Made by a program: the position numbers and the translations under genes. Below the pieces are notes generated by a model, which made no database searches, was not told the DNA's origin, and saw only the letters and a list, made by a program, of their open reading frames with translations. 7,131 nucleotides of DNA from Spartobacteria bacterium (lineage in GTDB: Bacteria > Verrucomicrobiota > Verrucomicrobiia > Chthoniobacterales > Terrimicrobiaceae), in the NCBI GenBank assembly GCA_947487745.1, contig CANKXQ010000068.1:1-7131 (forward strand). Direction: 5' to 3'. Within the stretch, counting starts at the first letter, position 1. Every line of letters begins with the position of its first letter. Shown here in pieces: positions 1-6,543 of this stretch.

Positions 1-1275
1 ACCGGTCGCCCCGGCCCAGTGCTTATCGATATTCCGAAGAACATTCAGAACCTCACCACGCAGCCTATTTTTCCGAAAACCGTCAACCTGCGTGGCTACA
101 AACCCGAGCGCAAAGCCGATGATGTTGCCCTGAACGAGCTCATCGGAATGCTTGGCGATGCGAAAGCCCCGATGATCTATTGCGGTGGCGGAGTGATCTC
201 CGGTGAGGCCTCAGCCGAGTTGCTCGAGTTCGCCGAGCGCACCCAGATTCCTGTGGCTACCACCCTGATGGGCATCGGTGGATTTCCAGAGACGCACACA
301 CTCTCGCTCAAATGGCTTGGCATGCACGGCACCGTTTATGCGAACAATGCCGTCAACGAAGCCGACCTCTTGCTCGCTATCGGCGTGCGCTTCGATGACC
401 GCGTGACAGGCAAGGTGGAGAAATTCTGCGAACACGGCAAAATCGTTCACATCGACATCGACAACTCCGAGATCAACAAAAACAAAACCGTCTGCCTGCC
501 TATCCTGAGCGACCTGAAATACGCCCTGACGCGCCTCAACAAGCTCCTCGACCAAGCCGGCTACAAGCGCACGACGAAGAATTTCTCCCGCTATCCGGAT
601 TGGTATAAACAAATCGACGCTTGGAAGACCAAGCACCCGCTCTCGTTCAAGGACACCGAAGATGTCATCCAGCCGCAGCACGTCATCCAGCTCCTCTGCG
701 AAATGACAAAAGGCGAGGCGATCATCACCACCGGCGTCGGCCAGCACCAGATGTGGGCCGCCCAATTCTACGACTTTGACGCTCCCCGTCGTCTTGTCAC
801 CTCCGCAGGTCTCGGATCCATGGGCTTCGGCTACCCTTCCGCCATGGGAGCCAAAGTCGGAATGCCTCATAAGCAAGTCATCGACATCGATGGCGACGGT
901 TCATTCCTCATGAATGTTCAAGAGCTCGCCACAGCGCACATCGAGGGCATCGCCGCGAAGGCAATTATCCTAAACAACCAGCACCTCGGCATGGTTGTGC
1001 AGTGGGAGGACCGCTTCCACGGCGGCAATCGCGGGCATACCTTCCTCGGCGATCCACGCGACCTGCAGCGCATCTATCCTGATTATGTCGATATTGCGAA
1101 AGGCTTCGGCGTAACCTGCGAACGGGTGATCCATAAAAAAGATCTCCCTGCCGCGATGAAGCGTATGCTGGATTCAAAGGAAGTTTATCTCCTCGATGTC
1201 ATGACTCCTTACACCGAGCATGTCTTGCCAATGATCCCGTCCGGCAAGACCTACAAAGACATCATCACCGAGTAG
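1..1275 (+). CDS. ilvB: Acetolactate synthase (AHAS) large subunit, C-terminal part, 5' end outside window
   Basis: ThDP-, Mg2+- and FAD-dependent enzyme that condenses two pyruvates to acetolactate, or pyruvate with 2-ketobutyrate, as the first common step of valine, leucine and isoleucine synthesis in the cytoplasm. The frame is open from base 1 and reads TGRPGPVLIDIPKN, the typical AHAS segment, so the GTG at 19 is an internal valine and not a start. About 424 codons are visible of a usual 560-600; the N-terminal pyrimidine-binding domain with the catalytic Glu is missing. The middle domain shows GVRFDDRVTGK. The C-terminal ThDP domain has GDGS (codons 298-301, bases 892-903) followed about 25 residues later by the NN pair (codons 325-326). 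The Trp of MVVQW (1003-1005), matching the plant herbicide-site Trp574, is present, as is the IPSG serine near the C-terminus. The protein ends soon after, in IITE. No small-subunit gene (ilvN) follows; the next gene is convergent glyQS. Confidence 0.96.
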   Translation, partial: TGRPGPVLIDIPKNIQNLTTQPIFPKTVNLRGYKPERKADDVALNELIGMLGDAKAPMIYCGGGVISGEASAELLEFAERTQIPVATTLMGIGGFPETHTLSLKWLGMHGTVYANNAVNEADLLLAIGVRFDDRVTGKVEKFCEHGKIVHIDIDNSEINKNKTVCLPILSDLKYALTRLNKLLDQAGYKRTTKNFSRYPDWYKQIDAWKTKHPLSFKDTEDVIQPQHVIQLLCEMTKGEAIITTGVGQHQMWAAQFYDFDAPRRLVTSAGLGSMGFGYPSAMGAKVGMPHKQVIDIDGDGSFLMNVQELATAHIEGIAAKAIILNNQHLGMVVQWEDRFHGGNRGHTFLGDPRDLQRIYPDYVDIAKGFGVTCERVIHKKDLPAAMKRMLDSKEVYLLDVMTPYTEHVLPMIPSGKTYKDIITE

Positions 1276-1305
1276 CGCCCAGCCTTTCAGGCAAGGTTTG
1301 CAAAT

Positions 1306-1337
1306 ACGGAGCCCATCGAGAGACAGAATCCGTTTTT
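1306..1337 (+). terminator. Weak candidate terminator after ilvB
   Basis: ACGGA (1306-1310) pairs perfectly with TCCGT (1329-1333) across an 18-nt loop and runs into five Ts (1333-1337). The 5-bp stem and long loop are poor for an intrinsic terminator. Two smaller hairpins, GCCT-TTC-AGGC (1282-1292) and GCAA-GGT-TTGC (1291-1301), lie between it and the ilvB stop. The position between convergent ilvB and glyQS is where terminators are expected, but Rho-dependent ending is equally possible. No other gene or clear element is visible in the 130-bp gap. Confidence 0.22.
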
Positions 1338-1405
1338 CGCATAAAGTGTTATAGGTCAAACAAATCGAATCCCTCTCCCGTCAACCAACTTCGCGGGGGC
1401 CAGCG

Positions 1406-2767
1406 TTAACTGATTTTTTCGAGCAAGTATGCCTTCAGATTTTCGATGGCGATGCGTTCCTGCGTCATCGAGTCGCGGTGGCGCAGGGTCACGGTATTTT
1501 CCTTTTCAGGGCCGTTTTCGCCGATGGTGTCGAAGTCAATCGTAACGCAGAAGGGCGTGCCTGCCTCGTCTTGGCGGCGGTAGCGGCGGCCGATGGCACC
1601 GGCTTCGTCGTAGAAGACATTCATGATCGGGCGAAGGGCGCTGGCGATTTCTTTGGCTTTTTCCACAAGTGCAGGCTTGTTTTTAAGCAACGGAAAGATG
1701 CCGCATTTGATCGGGGCCATGCGGGGATGGAAACGCAGGACATTGCGGGTCTCGGAGTTTCCTTTCTCGTCGGTGACGGTTTCCTCGTCGAAAGCCTCGC
1801 AGATGAGCGCGAGTGTGGTGCGGTCGACGCCTGCGCTCGGCTCCACGACATGCGGGACAAAGCGTTCTTTGGTGGCCTCGTCAAAGTAGTCGAGCGGCTT
1901 GCCGGAGTGTTCGATGTGTTTTCCGAGATCGTAGTCTGTGCGGTAGGCGATGCCCTCCAGTTCGCTTATGCCGAAGGGGAACTCGTATTCGAGGTCGTAG
2001 GTCTTCTTTGAGTAGAAAGCGCGCTCGCCGTCCGGGATGTCATTGATATGGATTTTCGAGCGGGGAATGCCGATGTCCTCGTAGAATTTGAGGCGTTGTT
2101 CGAGCCAGTAGTCGGTGAGTTGCATGCCGTCCTCGGGGCGGCAGAAATACTCGATCTCCATCTGCTCGAATTCGCGGGAGCGGAAGATGTAGTTGCGGGG
2201 ATTGATCTCGTTGCGAAAGGCTTTTCCAATTTGCGCGATGCCGAAGGGCAGTTTCTGGCGCGAGGTGTCGAGCACATTGCGGAAATTTACAAAGATCGCC
2301 TGCGCTGTCTCGGGACGCAGATACACGAGGTTGTCATCGCTCTCGAGCGGGCCGGCATGGGATTTGAACATCAGGTTAAAATCGCGCGGTTCGGTGAGGT
2401 CGCGACTGCCGCATTGAGGACAGTATTTCTGACCATCTTTTTCAGGCAACTGGTCGGCACGGTTGCGGGATTTGCAGACTCTGCAGTCCACCATCGGGTC
2501 GCTGAATGTCTCCTCGTGTCCCGAGGCCTTCCAGACGGCGCGGTTCATGATGATCGATCCGTCCATGCCCTCCATGTCATCGCGCTCGCGCACATTGCGT
2601 CGCCACCAGAAGTCTTTCAGATTTTTTTTCAATTCCACGCCGAGCGGGCCGTAGTCCCAGAAGCCGTTCAGGCCGCCGTAGATTTCGGAGGATTGGAAAA
2701 TGAACCCGCGTCGCTTGCAGAGGCTCACGATTTTTTCCATTCGGGTGGCAGATGCATCTTTGGACAT
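1406..2767 (-). CDS. glyQS: Glycyl-tRNA synthetase, homodimeric (alpha2) type
   Basis: Class II aminoacyl-tRNA synthetase charging tRNA-Gly with glycine in the cytoplasm. The 453-residue protein is full length for the single-chain bacterial type. N-terminal signature: CKRRGFIFQSSEIYGG (17-32), then DYGPLGVELKKN and ERDDMEG. A zinc-knuckle insertion has CxxC at C95/C98 and C116/C119, followed by LTEPRDFNLMF. RPETAQ starts at 151. Motif 2 is FRNEI (184-188) with the downstream REFEQ (198-202). Motif 3 contains GVDR (313-316). The anticodon-binding domain covers roughly 350-450. The start at 2767 gives MSKDASATRM; a second in-frame ATG at 2740 (Met10) would still keep the whole conserved core. 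Neither has a visible Shine-Dalgarno. A sigma70-like promoter ends only 9 nt upstream of the first ATG, so the message may be almost leaderless, or translation may start at Met10. Convergent to ilvB and divergent from the downstream cluster, so it is its own transcription unit. Confidence 0.97.
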   Translation of the reverse strand: MSKDASATRMEKIVSLCKRRGFIFQSSEIYGGLNGFWDYGPLGVELKKNLKDFWWRRNVRERDDMEGMDGSIIMNRAVWKASGHEETFSDPMVDCRVCKSRNRADQLPEKDGQKYCPQCGSRDLTEPRDFNLMFKSHAGPLESDDNLVYLRPETAQAIFVNFRNVLDTSRQKLPFGIAQIGKAFRNEINPRNYIFRSREFEQMEIEYFCRPEDGMQLTDYWLEQRLKFYEDIGIPRSKIHINDIPDGERAFYSKKTYDLEYEFPFGISELEGIAYRTDYDLGKHIEHSGKPLDYFDEATKERFVPHVVEPSAGVDRTTLALICEAFDEETVTDEKGNSETRNVLRFHPRMAPIKCGIFPLLKNKPALVEKAKEIASALRPIMNVFYDEAGAIGRRYRRQDEAGTPFCVTIDFDTIGENGPEKENTVTLRHRDSMTQERIAIENLKAYLLEKIS

Positions 2768-2776
2768 AGGCGCGGA

Positions 2777-2805
2777 ATAAAACCCGAGTCGCGCTGTGGC
2801 GTCAA
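2777..2805 (-). promoter_or_regulatory. Sigma70-like promoter for glyQS
   Basis: Read on the minus strand, the -35 box is TTGACG (2800-2805, 5 of 6 to consensus), the spacer is exactly 17 nt (2783-2799) and the -10 box is TTTTAT (2777-2782, 4 of 6). The -10 lies 9 nt before the annotated glyQS ATG, so transcription would begin about 1-4 nt upstream of that codon. The boxes are seen in the sequence; their use is inferred. Confidence 0.55.
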
Positions 2806-2830
2806 CGCGGCAGTCGATGCGGGATTTTTT

Positions 2831-2860
2831 GCGAGTGATGGAATTTTGCGCATCACGCGT
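2831..2860. repeat. Imperfect inverted repeat in the divergent intergenic region
   Basis: GTGATG (2835-2840) and CATCAC (2851-2856) are perfect 6-bp inverted arms around a 10-nt centre. After one mismatch (2834/2857) the arms extend by GC/GC at 2832-2833 and 2858-2859. It lies between the glyQS promoter and the start of the rightward cluster, so it could be an operator for either or a hairpin in an upstream-initiated transcript. No regulator is identified. GC-rich DNA produces such dyads by chance fairly often. Confidence 0.3.
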
Positions 2861-2861
2861 C

Positions 2862-2889
2862 TTGCGCGGTGTGCATTTCAGTTTATCGT
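2862..2889 (+). promoter_or_regulatory. Possible promoter for the rightward cluster
   Basis: TTGCGC (2862-2867) and TATCGT (2884-2889) are each 4 of 6 to the sigma70 consensus with a 16-nt spacer. The -10 would lie 6 nt before the ATG at 2896, making the message leaderless. This is the best pair I can find in this part of the gap, but it is weak and could be chance. Confidence 0.2.
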
Positions 2890-2895
2890 GCCGGG

Positions 2896-3036
2896 ATGTT
2901 TGAACTGACGCGCCGCGAGCAGACGCTGGTTGTGGGCTTTGTGTTCATTCTGGTGCTGGGCCTTGGTGTTCGGCACTGGAGGGAGTCACGCCCTGACATC
3001 GCCGCCCCCGCCGCTGAAGTTTCGAAGACCAACTAA
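2896..3036 (+). CDS. Small single-pass membrane protein (46 aa), unrecognised family
   Basis: The frame runs from ATG at 2896 to TAA at 3034-3036. The product starts MFELTRREQTLVVG, has one hydrophobic segment at about 11-25, then a basic stretch (R26, H27, R29, R32) and a short Ala/Pro-rich polar tail. About 70% of codons end in G or C, like the neighbouring genes, which supports real coding. Its stop overlaps the next gene's start by one base (TAATG), a typical translational-coupling arrangement. The N-terminal pattern, a short LTRREQ-like stretch, then a membrane helix, then an Arg-rich flank, resembles the membrane anchor of some ComEA-type proteins, but no helix-hairpin-helix domain follows, so I assign no function. 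No Shine-Dalgarno is visible. Alternatively it is only a leader ORF whose translation delivers ribosomes to the downstream gene. Confidence 0.62.
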   Translation: MFELTRREQTLVVGFVFILVLGLGVRHWRESRPDIAAPAAEVSKTN

Positions 3037-3467
3037 TGCAGAACACAGGATTTCAAGAAGCCGTCGAAACGGTCTGCCAAGAAGACCGTCGTTACCACCC
3101 CGAAGCCTATGCCTTCCTCCGCGACTCGCTCGAGGCCACGATCAAGCGCCGCAAGAAGTCAAAAAAGGAGCCCGGACCCCATGTGGGTGCCGCCGAGTTG
3201 CTCGATGGATTCCGGCTTCACGCGCTGGGGGAATTCGGCCCGATGGCGCTCATGGTTTTGAACTACTGGGGCGTCATGGCCACGGCGGATGTCGGCCAGA
3301 TGGTCTTCAACCTCGTAGAGGCTGGCATTTTTGGAAAGACTGATGACGACACCTCCGAGAGCTTTCGGGATGTGTTTGATTTCCGCGAGGCCTTTGTCGC
3401 GCCATTCCGTCCGTTGGCGGGTTCCATGAACGGCGAGCCCTCTCTCAGTGTCGAATCCCTCCTATGA
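3036..3467 (+). CDS. Minf_1886-family conserved protein of Verrucomicrobia/Planctomycetes, function unknown
   Basis: A 143-residue protein that I recognise as the Minf_1886-type family (TIGR04138 in my recollection), known only as a conserved protein restricted to the PVC group. It has no signal peptide, no transmembrane segment and no recognisable catalytic motif. Visible blocks are YHPEAYAFLRDSL (20-32), a basic stretch RRKKSKK (38-44), HVGAAELLDGFRLHAL (49-64), GEFGPMALMVLNYWGV (65-80) and DVGQMVFNLVEAGIFGKT (85-102), followed by an acidic turn and FDFREAF. It is probably mostly helical and cytoplasmic. Its ATG shares a base with the preceding stop, and its TGA overlaps the ATG of the M16 peptidase by 4 nt (ATGA), so all three are likely translated from one message. 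The family call is confident; any role, such as an adaptor or regulator for the neighbouring peptidase, would be guesswork. Confidence 0.88.
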   Translation: MQNTGFQEAVETVCQEDRRYHPEAYAFLRDSLEATIKRRKKSKKEPGPHVGAAELLDGFRLHALGEFGPMALMVLNYWGVMATADVGQMVFNLVEAGIFGKTDDDTSESFRDVFDFREAFVAPFRPLAGSMNGEPSLSVESLL

Positions 3468-6088
3468 AACCACTTTTTTTAACTGCCGCCATCGCCGCTG
3501 TGCTCTTCCTTATGCCTCATCAAATCCAAGCCAAAAACCCTGAAAGCCTGACGCTCCCCGAATCCAAGGCTCAAGTCTTCTCTTACGAAAACGGCCTCAC
3601 GCTAATCGTCGAGGAAGACCGCAGTGCTCCGGTGGCCAGTGTTCAAGCCTGGTGCGGCACGGGCAGTATTCACGAGGGTGAAAAAATGGGAGCCGGGCTG
3701 TCGCACATCCTCGAGCACATGCTTTTCAAAGGCACCGAAAAGCGTCCTCCAGGCGAGATCGCCAAGCAGGTCCAAAACCGGGGCGGTTACATCAATGCCT
3801 ACACTTCCTTTGATCGCACGGTCTACTGGATCGATGTGCCAAAAGAGGGCGCCTCGGATGCCGTCGCGATCCTTGCCGATGCGATGCAGAATGCCACGCT
3901 TCCTGAGGAAGAATACACTAAAGAGCAAGAAGTCATCCGCCGCGAGTTCGCCATGGGATTCGATGATCCCGGTCGCCAGAGCTCCCAACTCATGCTCGAC
4001 ACGGTTTTTACCACCAGCCCATTCCGGCATCCGGTGATCGGCTATTTGGATGTCTACAACAAGCTCACCCGCGAGGATGTTCTGAACTATTACAAATCAC
4101 GCTATGTCCCGAACAATCTGACTTTCGTCGTGGTGGGGGATGTCGATGCTGCTGCGATCCACAAGGAACTCGGCGAGCTTTTTGATTCCGCTCCCCGCAA
4201 GGCTCTCGAACCCCTCTATGTGGCCACCGAGCCTCCTCAAATGGGGCGCCGCGAGATTCACGAGGAGTTCCCGACCGAGTTGTCGCGCCTATCCATGTCT
4301 TGGCGCGTTCCCGGCGTGACGAATCCCGACACGCCCGCATTGGAAATTCTCGGCGAAATCCTCGGCAGTGGCGCGAGTTCGCGTTTGAACCGTGAAATCC
4401 GCGAGCGAAAACAAATCGCCCACAGCGCTGGCGCTGGCATGTTTTCACTCCAGTCCGAAGGCGTCTTTCTCATGCAGGCGGTGACCGATCCCGACAAGCG
4501 CGAGGCGGCCGAGAAGGAATCCCTCGCCATTCTGGAAAACCTCAAAAAGAACGGTGTCACCGAGGCGGAACTCGACCGCGCCCGCCGCTCGTTGCTCTCA
4601 TCCCAGCTTCATGGGCTCACCACGGCGCGTGGCAAAGCCTCGGACCTCGGTTCGAATTGGATGCTCACCCGCAACCTGAATTTCACCCGCCACTATTTGG
4701 ATCAGATTTCGAAAGTCACAGCTGCCGATGTGCAGCGAGTTGCCCGCGAATACCTCCGCGACGAGTCTTTGAATGTGACGTCGATCAACCCGCCAGCGGC
4801 CAAGTCCGAGGCAGCACAGGCGGACGAAAACAAAGCTGGCGAAATCAAAAAATTCACCCTTTCCAACGGCCTGCGCCTCCTCGTGCGCGAGGACTCCCGC
4901 ATCCCGCTCGTGGCCATGAGTGCCGTATTCCGTGGCGGCCTGCTCGCCGAGACGAAGGAAACAAACGGCATCACCCGCCTCTACGCCCGCACGATCCTCA
5001 AGGGCACTAAAACCCGCACCGCAGAGCAACTCGCCGACGATATCGAAGGCGTGGGGGGCAGCATCGGCTCGGACAGCGGCAACAATTCCTTCACCGTTTC
5101 GGTGGATGTCATGCGGCCAGACCTGAAACTTGGTGTCGATATCTTGGCCGATGTGATTTTGAACCCCACCTTCCCCGAGCGCGAGGTCGAGTTGGAAAGG
5201 CGCACGCAGATCGCCGGCATCAAGGCCGACGAGGAGCAGGTCACCTCGGTGGCACGCAATCTCGTTCGGGAAAATCTCTTCGGCACGCATCCCTACGCCC
5301 TGCGTAACCTCGGTTCGCCGGATTCCGTCTCCGGCATCGGCGCCGCACAACTCCGCGAGTTCCACAAAAAATTCGCCTGCGCCGCGAATGCTGTGATCTC
5401 TGTCTTCGGTGATGTGAAGGCCGAAGAAGTGGTAAAACTCTTTGAGAAATCCTTTGCCTCGATGCCCAAAGGCGCGCTGGCCTTTGAGAATGTCGAAGCG
5501 CCCGCTCCCGTTGCAGGCCTGGCTCCCGCCACCGCGCATCTGGACAAGAAACAGGCTGTCCTCATGCTCGGTTTCCAAGGAGCCTCGGTTAACGACCCTA
5601 ATCGCATCGCACTGGAATTGATCAGTGAGGCCTCGAGCGATTTGGGTTCACGCTTCTTCAATCGCATTCGTGAACAAATGGGTCTCGCCTACTTCGTCGG
5701 AGCTGCCCAATTCTGCGGTCTCGCGCCGGGCGCATTCCTTTTTTATCTCGGCACCGATCCGCAAAAGATTGAAGCCGTCACCAAGGAAATGCGCTCCGAG
5801 ATTCAGGACCTGGCCACAAACGGCCTCACCGAGGAGGAACTCACCCGCGCCAAGGCGAAACTCCTCGGTGGCGAGGCGATTCGCAACCAAAGCAACAGCG
5901 CCTTCGGAGCCGCCGTCGCAGTCGATGAACTTATGGGCCTCGGAGTCGATGCCCACAAACGCCGCAAAGAGGAGATCGAAAAAATCACCCTCGACGACAC
6001 ACGCCGCGTCGCCGCAAAGTATTTCCACTCGGATTCCCGCGTCGAAGCCACTGTGCTTCCGCCCGACAAAAAATCATCCACCAACTAA
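3464..6088 (+). CDS. Secreted M16 family zinc metallopeptidase with two M16 halves (pitrilysin-like)
   Basis: An 874-residue peptidase predicted to act outside the cytoplasm on peptides or unfolded proteins. The N-terminus is a Sec-type signal peptide: short basic start, hydrophobic core at about 4-17, likely cleavage after IQA (21-23); there is no lipobox cysteine. The first M16 half (about 35-230) has the inverted zinc motif HILEH (H81, E84, H85), and E161 lies exactly 76 residues after H85, the position of the third zinc ligand in M16 enzymes. A first M16_C-type region covers about 200-435. A Lys/Ala/Glu-rich linker (about 441-462) leads to the second half (463 to the end). There the equivalent site reads RLYAR, so H, E and H are R505, A508 and R509 and the half cannot bind catalytic zinc. 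The RIREQMGLAY segment (734-743) keeps the Arg/Tyr pattern typical of the C-terminal partner half. One active plus one degenerate half in a single chain is the normal M16 clamshell. The substrate is unknown. Confidence 0.95.
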   Translation: MKPLFLTAAIAAVLFLMPHQIQAKNPESLTLPESKAQVFSYENGLTLIVEEDRSAPVASVQAWCGTGSIHEGEKMGAGLSHILEHMLFKGTEKRPPGEIAKQVQNRGGYINAYTSFDRTVYWIDVPKEGASDAVAILADAMQNATLPEEEYTKEQEVIRREFAMGFDDPGRQSSQLMLDTVFTTSPFRHPVIGYLDVYNKLTREDVLNYYKSRYVPNNLTFVVVGDVDAAAIHKELGELFDSAPRKALEPLYVATEPPQMGRREIHEEFPTELSRLSMSWRVPGVTNPDTPALEILGEILGSGASSRLNREIRERKQIAHSAGAGMFSLQSEGVFLMQAVTDPDKREAAEKESLAILENLKKNGVTEAELDRARRSLLSSQLHGLTTARGKASDLGSNWMLTRNLNFTRHYLDQISKVTAADVQRVAREYLRDESLNVTSINPPAAKSEAAQADENKAGEIKKFTLSNGLRLLVREDSRIPLVAMSAVFRGGLLAETKETNGITRLYARTILKGTKTRTAEQLADDIEGVGGSIGSDSGNNSFTVSVDVMRPDLKLGVDILADVILNPTFPEREVELERRTQIAGIKADEEQVTSVARNLVRENLFGTHPYALRNLGSPDSVSGIGAAQLREFHKKFACAANAVISVFGDVKAEEVVKLFEKSFASMPKGALAFENVEAPAPVAGLAPATAHLDKKQAVLMLGFQGASVNDPNRIALELISEASSDLGSRFFNRIREQMGLAYFVGAAQFCGLAPGAFLFYLGTDPQKIEAVTKEMRSEIQDLATNGLTEEELTRAKAKLLGGEAIRNQSNSAFGAAVAVDELMGLGVDAHKRRKEEIEKITLDDTRRVAAKYFHSDSRVEATVLPPDKKSSTN

Positions 6089-6094
6089 AAAACC

Positions 6095-6496
6095 ATGCCC
6101 GAAGTCCAATCCGCCACCCACTCCGGTGAAATGACCCAGCGTTTCATCGAACTCGTCATGATGCAGGCCCAGCAGGCCGCCATGTTTCTAGGCAATGTGC
6201 CGAATCCCCAAACCGGCCAACCCGAGGTGAATCTCGAGTTCGCCCGCATGTTCATCGACCAAATCGAAATGCTTCAGGAAAAAACCCGGGGCAACCTCAG
6301 CAACGAAGAGACTCAAATGCTCACCAGCGTCCTCTCCGACCTTCGCCTCGCTTTCCTCCAAGCCTCGAAAAATCCCGCCCCCGCACCGAGTCAACCCGCA
6401 GCGCCCGCAGTCGAAGCAGCGCCCTCGCAGGCCATAGCGTCAGCGGAGTCCGAACCCGAGTCCCGCAAGCGTTTCAGCAAAAGCTACGGATCGTAA
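6095..6496 (+). CDS. DUF1844 domain protein
   Basis: A 133-residue protein whose residues about 12-90 match the DUF1844 family: [17 protein letters not shown] (17-33), then [20 protein letters not shown] (37-56) and [16 protein letters not shown] (57-72), ending in LSDLRLAF (80-87). The helical hydrophobic start, the PxTGxxEVNLExAR block and the LQEKTxGNL block are the family hallmarks. The C-terminal tail (about 93-120) is low-complexity Ala/Pro/Ser/Glu, followed by a basic end, RKRFSKS. There is no signal peptide, so it is probably cytoplasmic. The biochemical function of the family is not established to my knowledge. The gene starts 6 nt after the M16 stop without a Shine-Dalgarno, behind an A-rich run (AAAAAA), and is probably in the same operon. 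Confidence 0.88.
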   Translation: MPEVQSATHSGEMTQRFIELVMMQAQQAAMFLGNVPNPQTGQPEVNLEFARMFIDQIEMLQEKTRGNLSNEETQMLTSVLSDLRLAFLQASKNPAPAPSQPAAPAVEAAPSQAIASAESEPESRKRFSKSYGS

Positions 6497-6543
6497 TTGA
6501 TATTTCCCACTCTCCCGAATCCCAAACCCACAAAACAATACCC

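Noticed and set aside
19..21. GTG as start codon of the first gene
   Set aside because: The frame continues upstream to base 1 with TGRPGP, a conserved internal AHAS segment, so this is an internal valine of a gene cut by the window edge.
211..876. 221-codon minus-strand open frame inside ilvB
   Set aside because: Antisense to conserved acetolactate synthase sequence and unlike any family I know.
1347..1355. Extended -10-like TGTTATAGG on the + strand between ilvB and glyQS
   Set aside because: No supporting -35 box and no + strand gene downstream; it would only produce antisense RNA to glyQS, for which there is no other evidence.
2048..2908. 286-codon + strand open frame opposite glyQS
   Set aside because: It lies antisense to an unambiguous, full-length glycyl-tRNA synthetase and its product matches nothing I recognise; long antisense frames are common in GC-rich coding DNA.
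2930..3343. 137-codon + strand frame overlapping the small TM ORF and the Minf_1886 gene
   Set aside because: Arg/Pro-rich translation typical of an out-of-frame reading; the other frame carries the recognised Minf_1886 family protein.
4598..5578. 326-codon minus-strand open frame inside the M16 gene
   Set aside because: Shadow of the M16 reading frame: no recognisable domain, and the opposite strand encodes well-conserved M16 blocks throughout.
6497..6525. TTGATA as a -35 box for xylA
   Set aside because: It is 5/6 to consensus, but the sequence 16-18 nt downstream (around TCCCAA) is not an acceptable -10 box.
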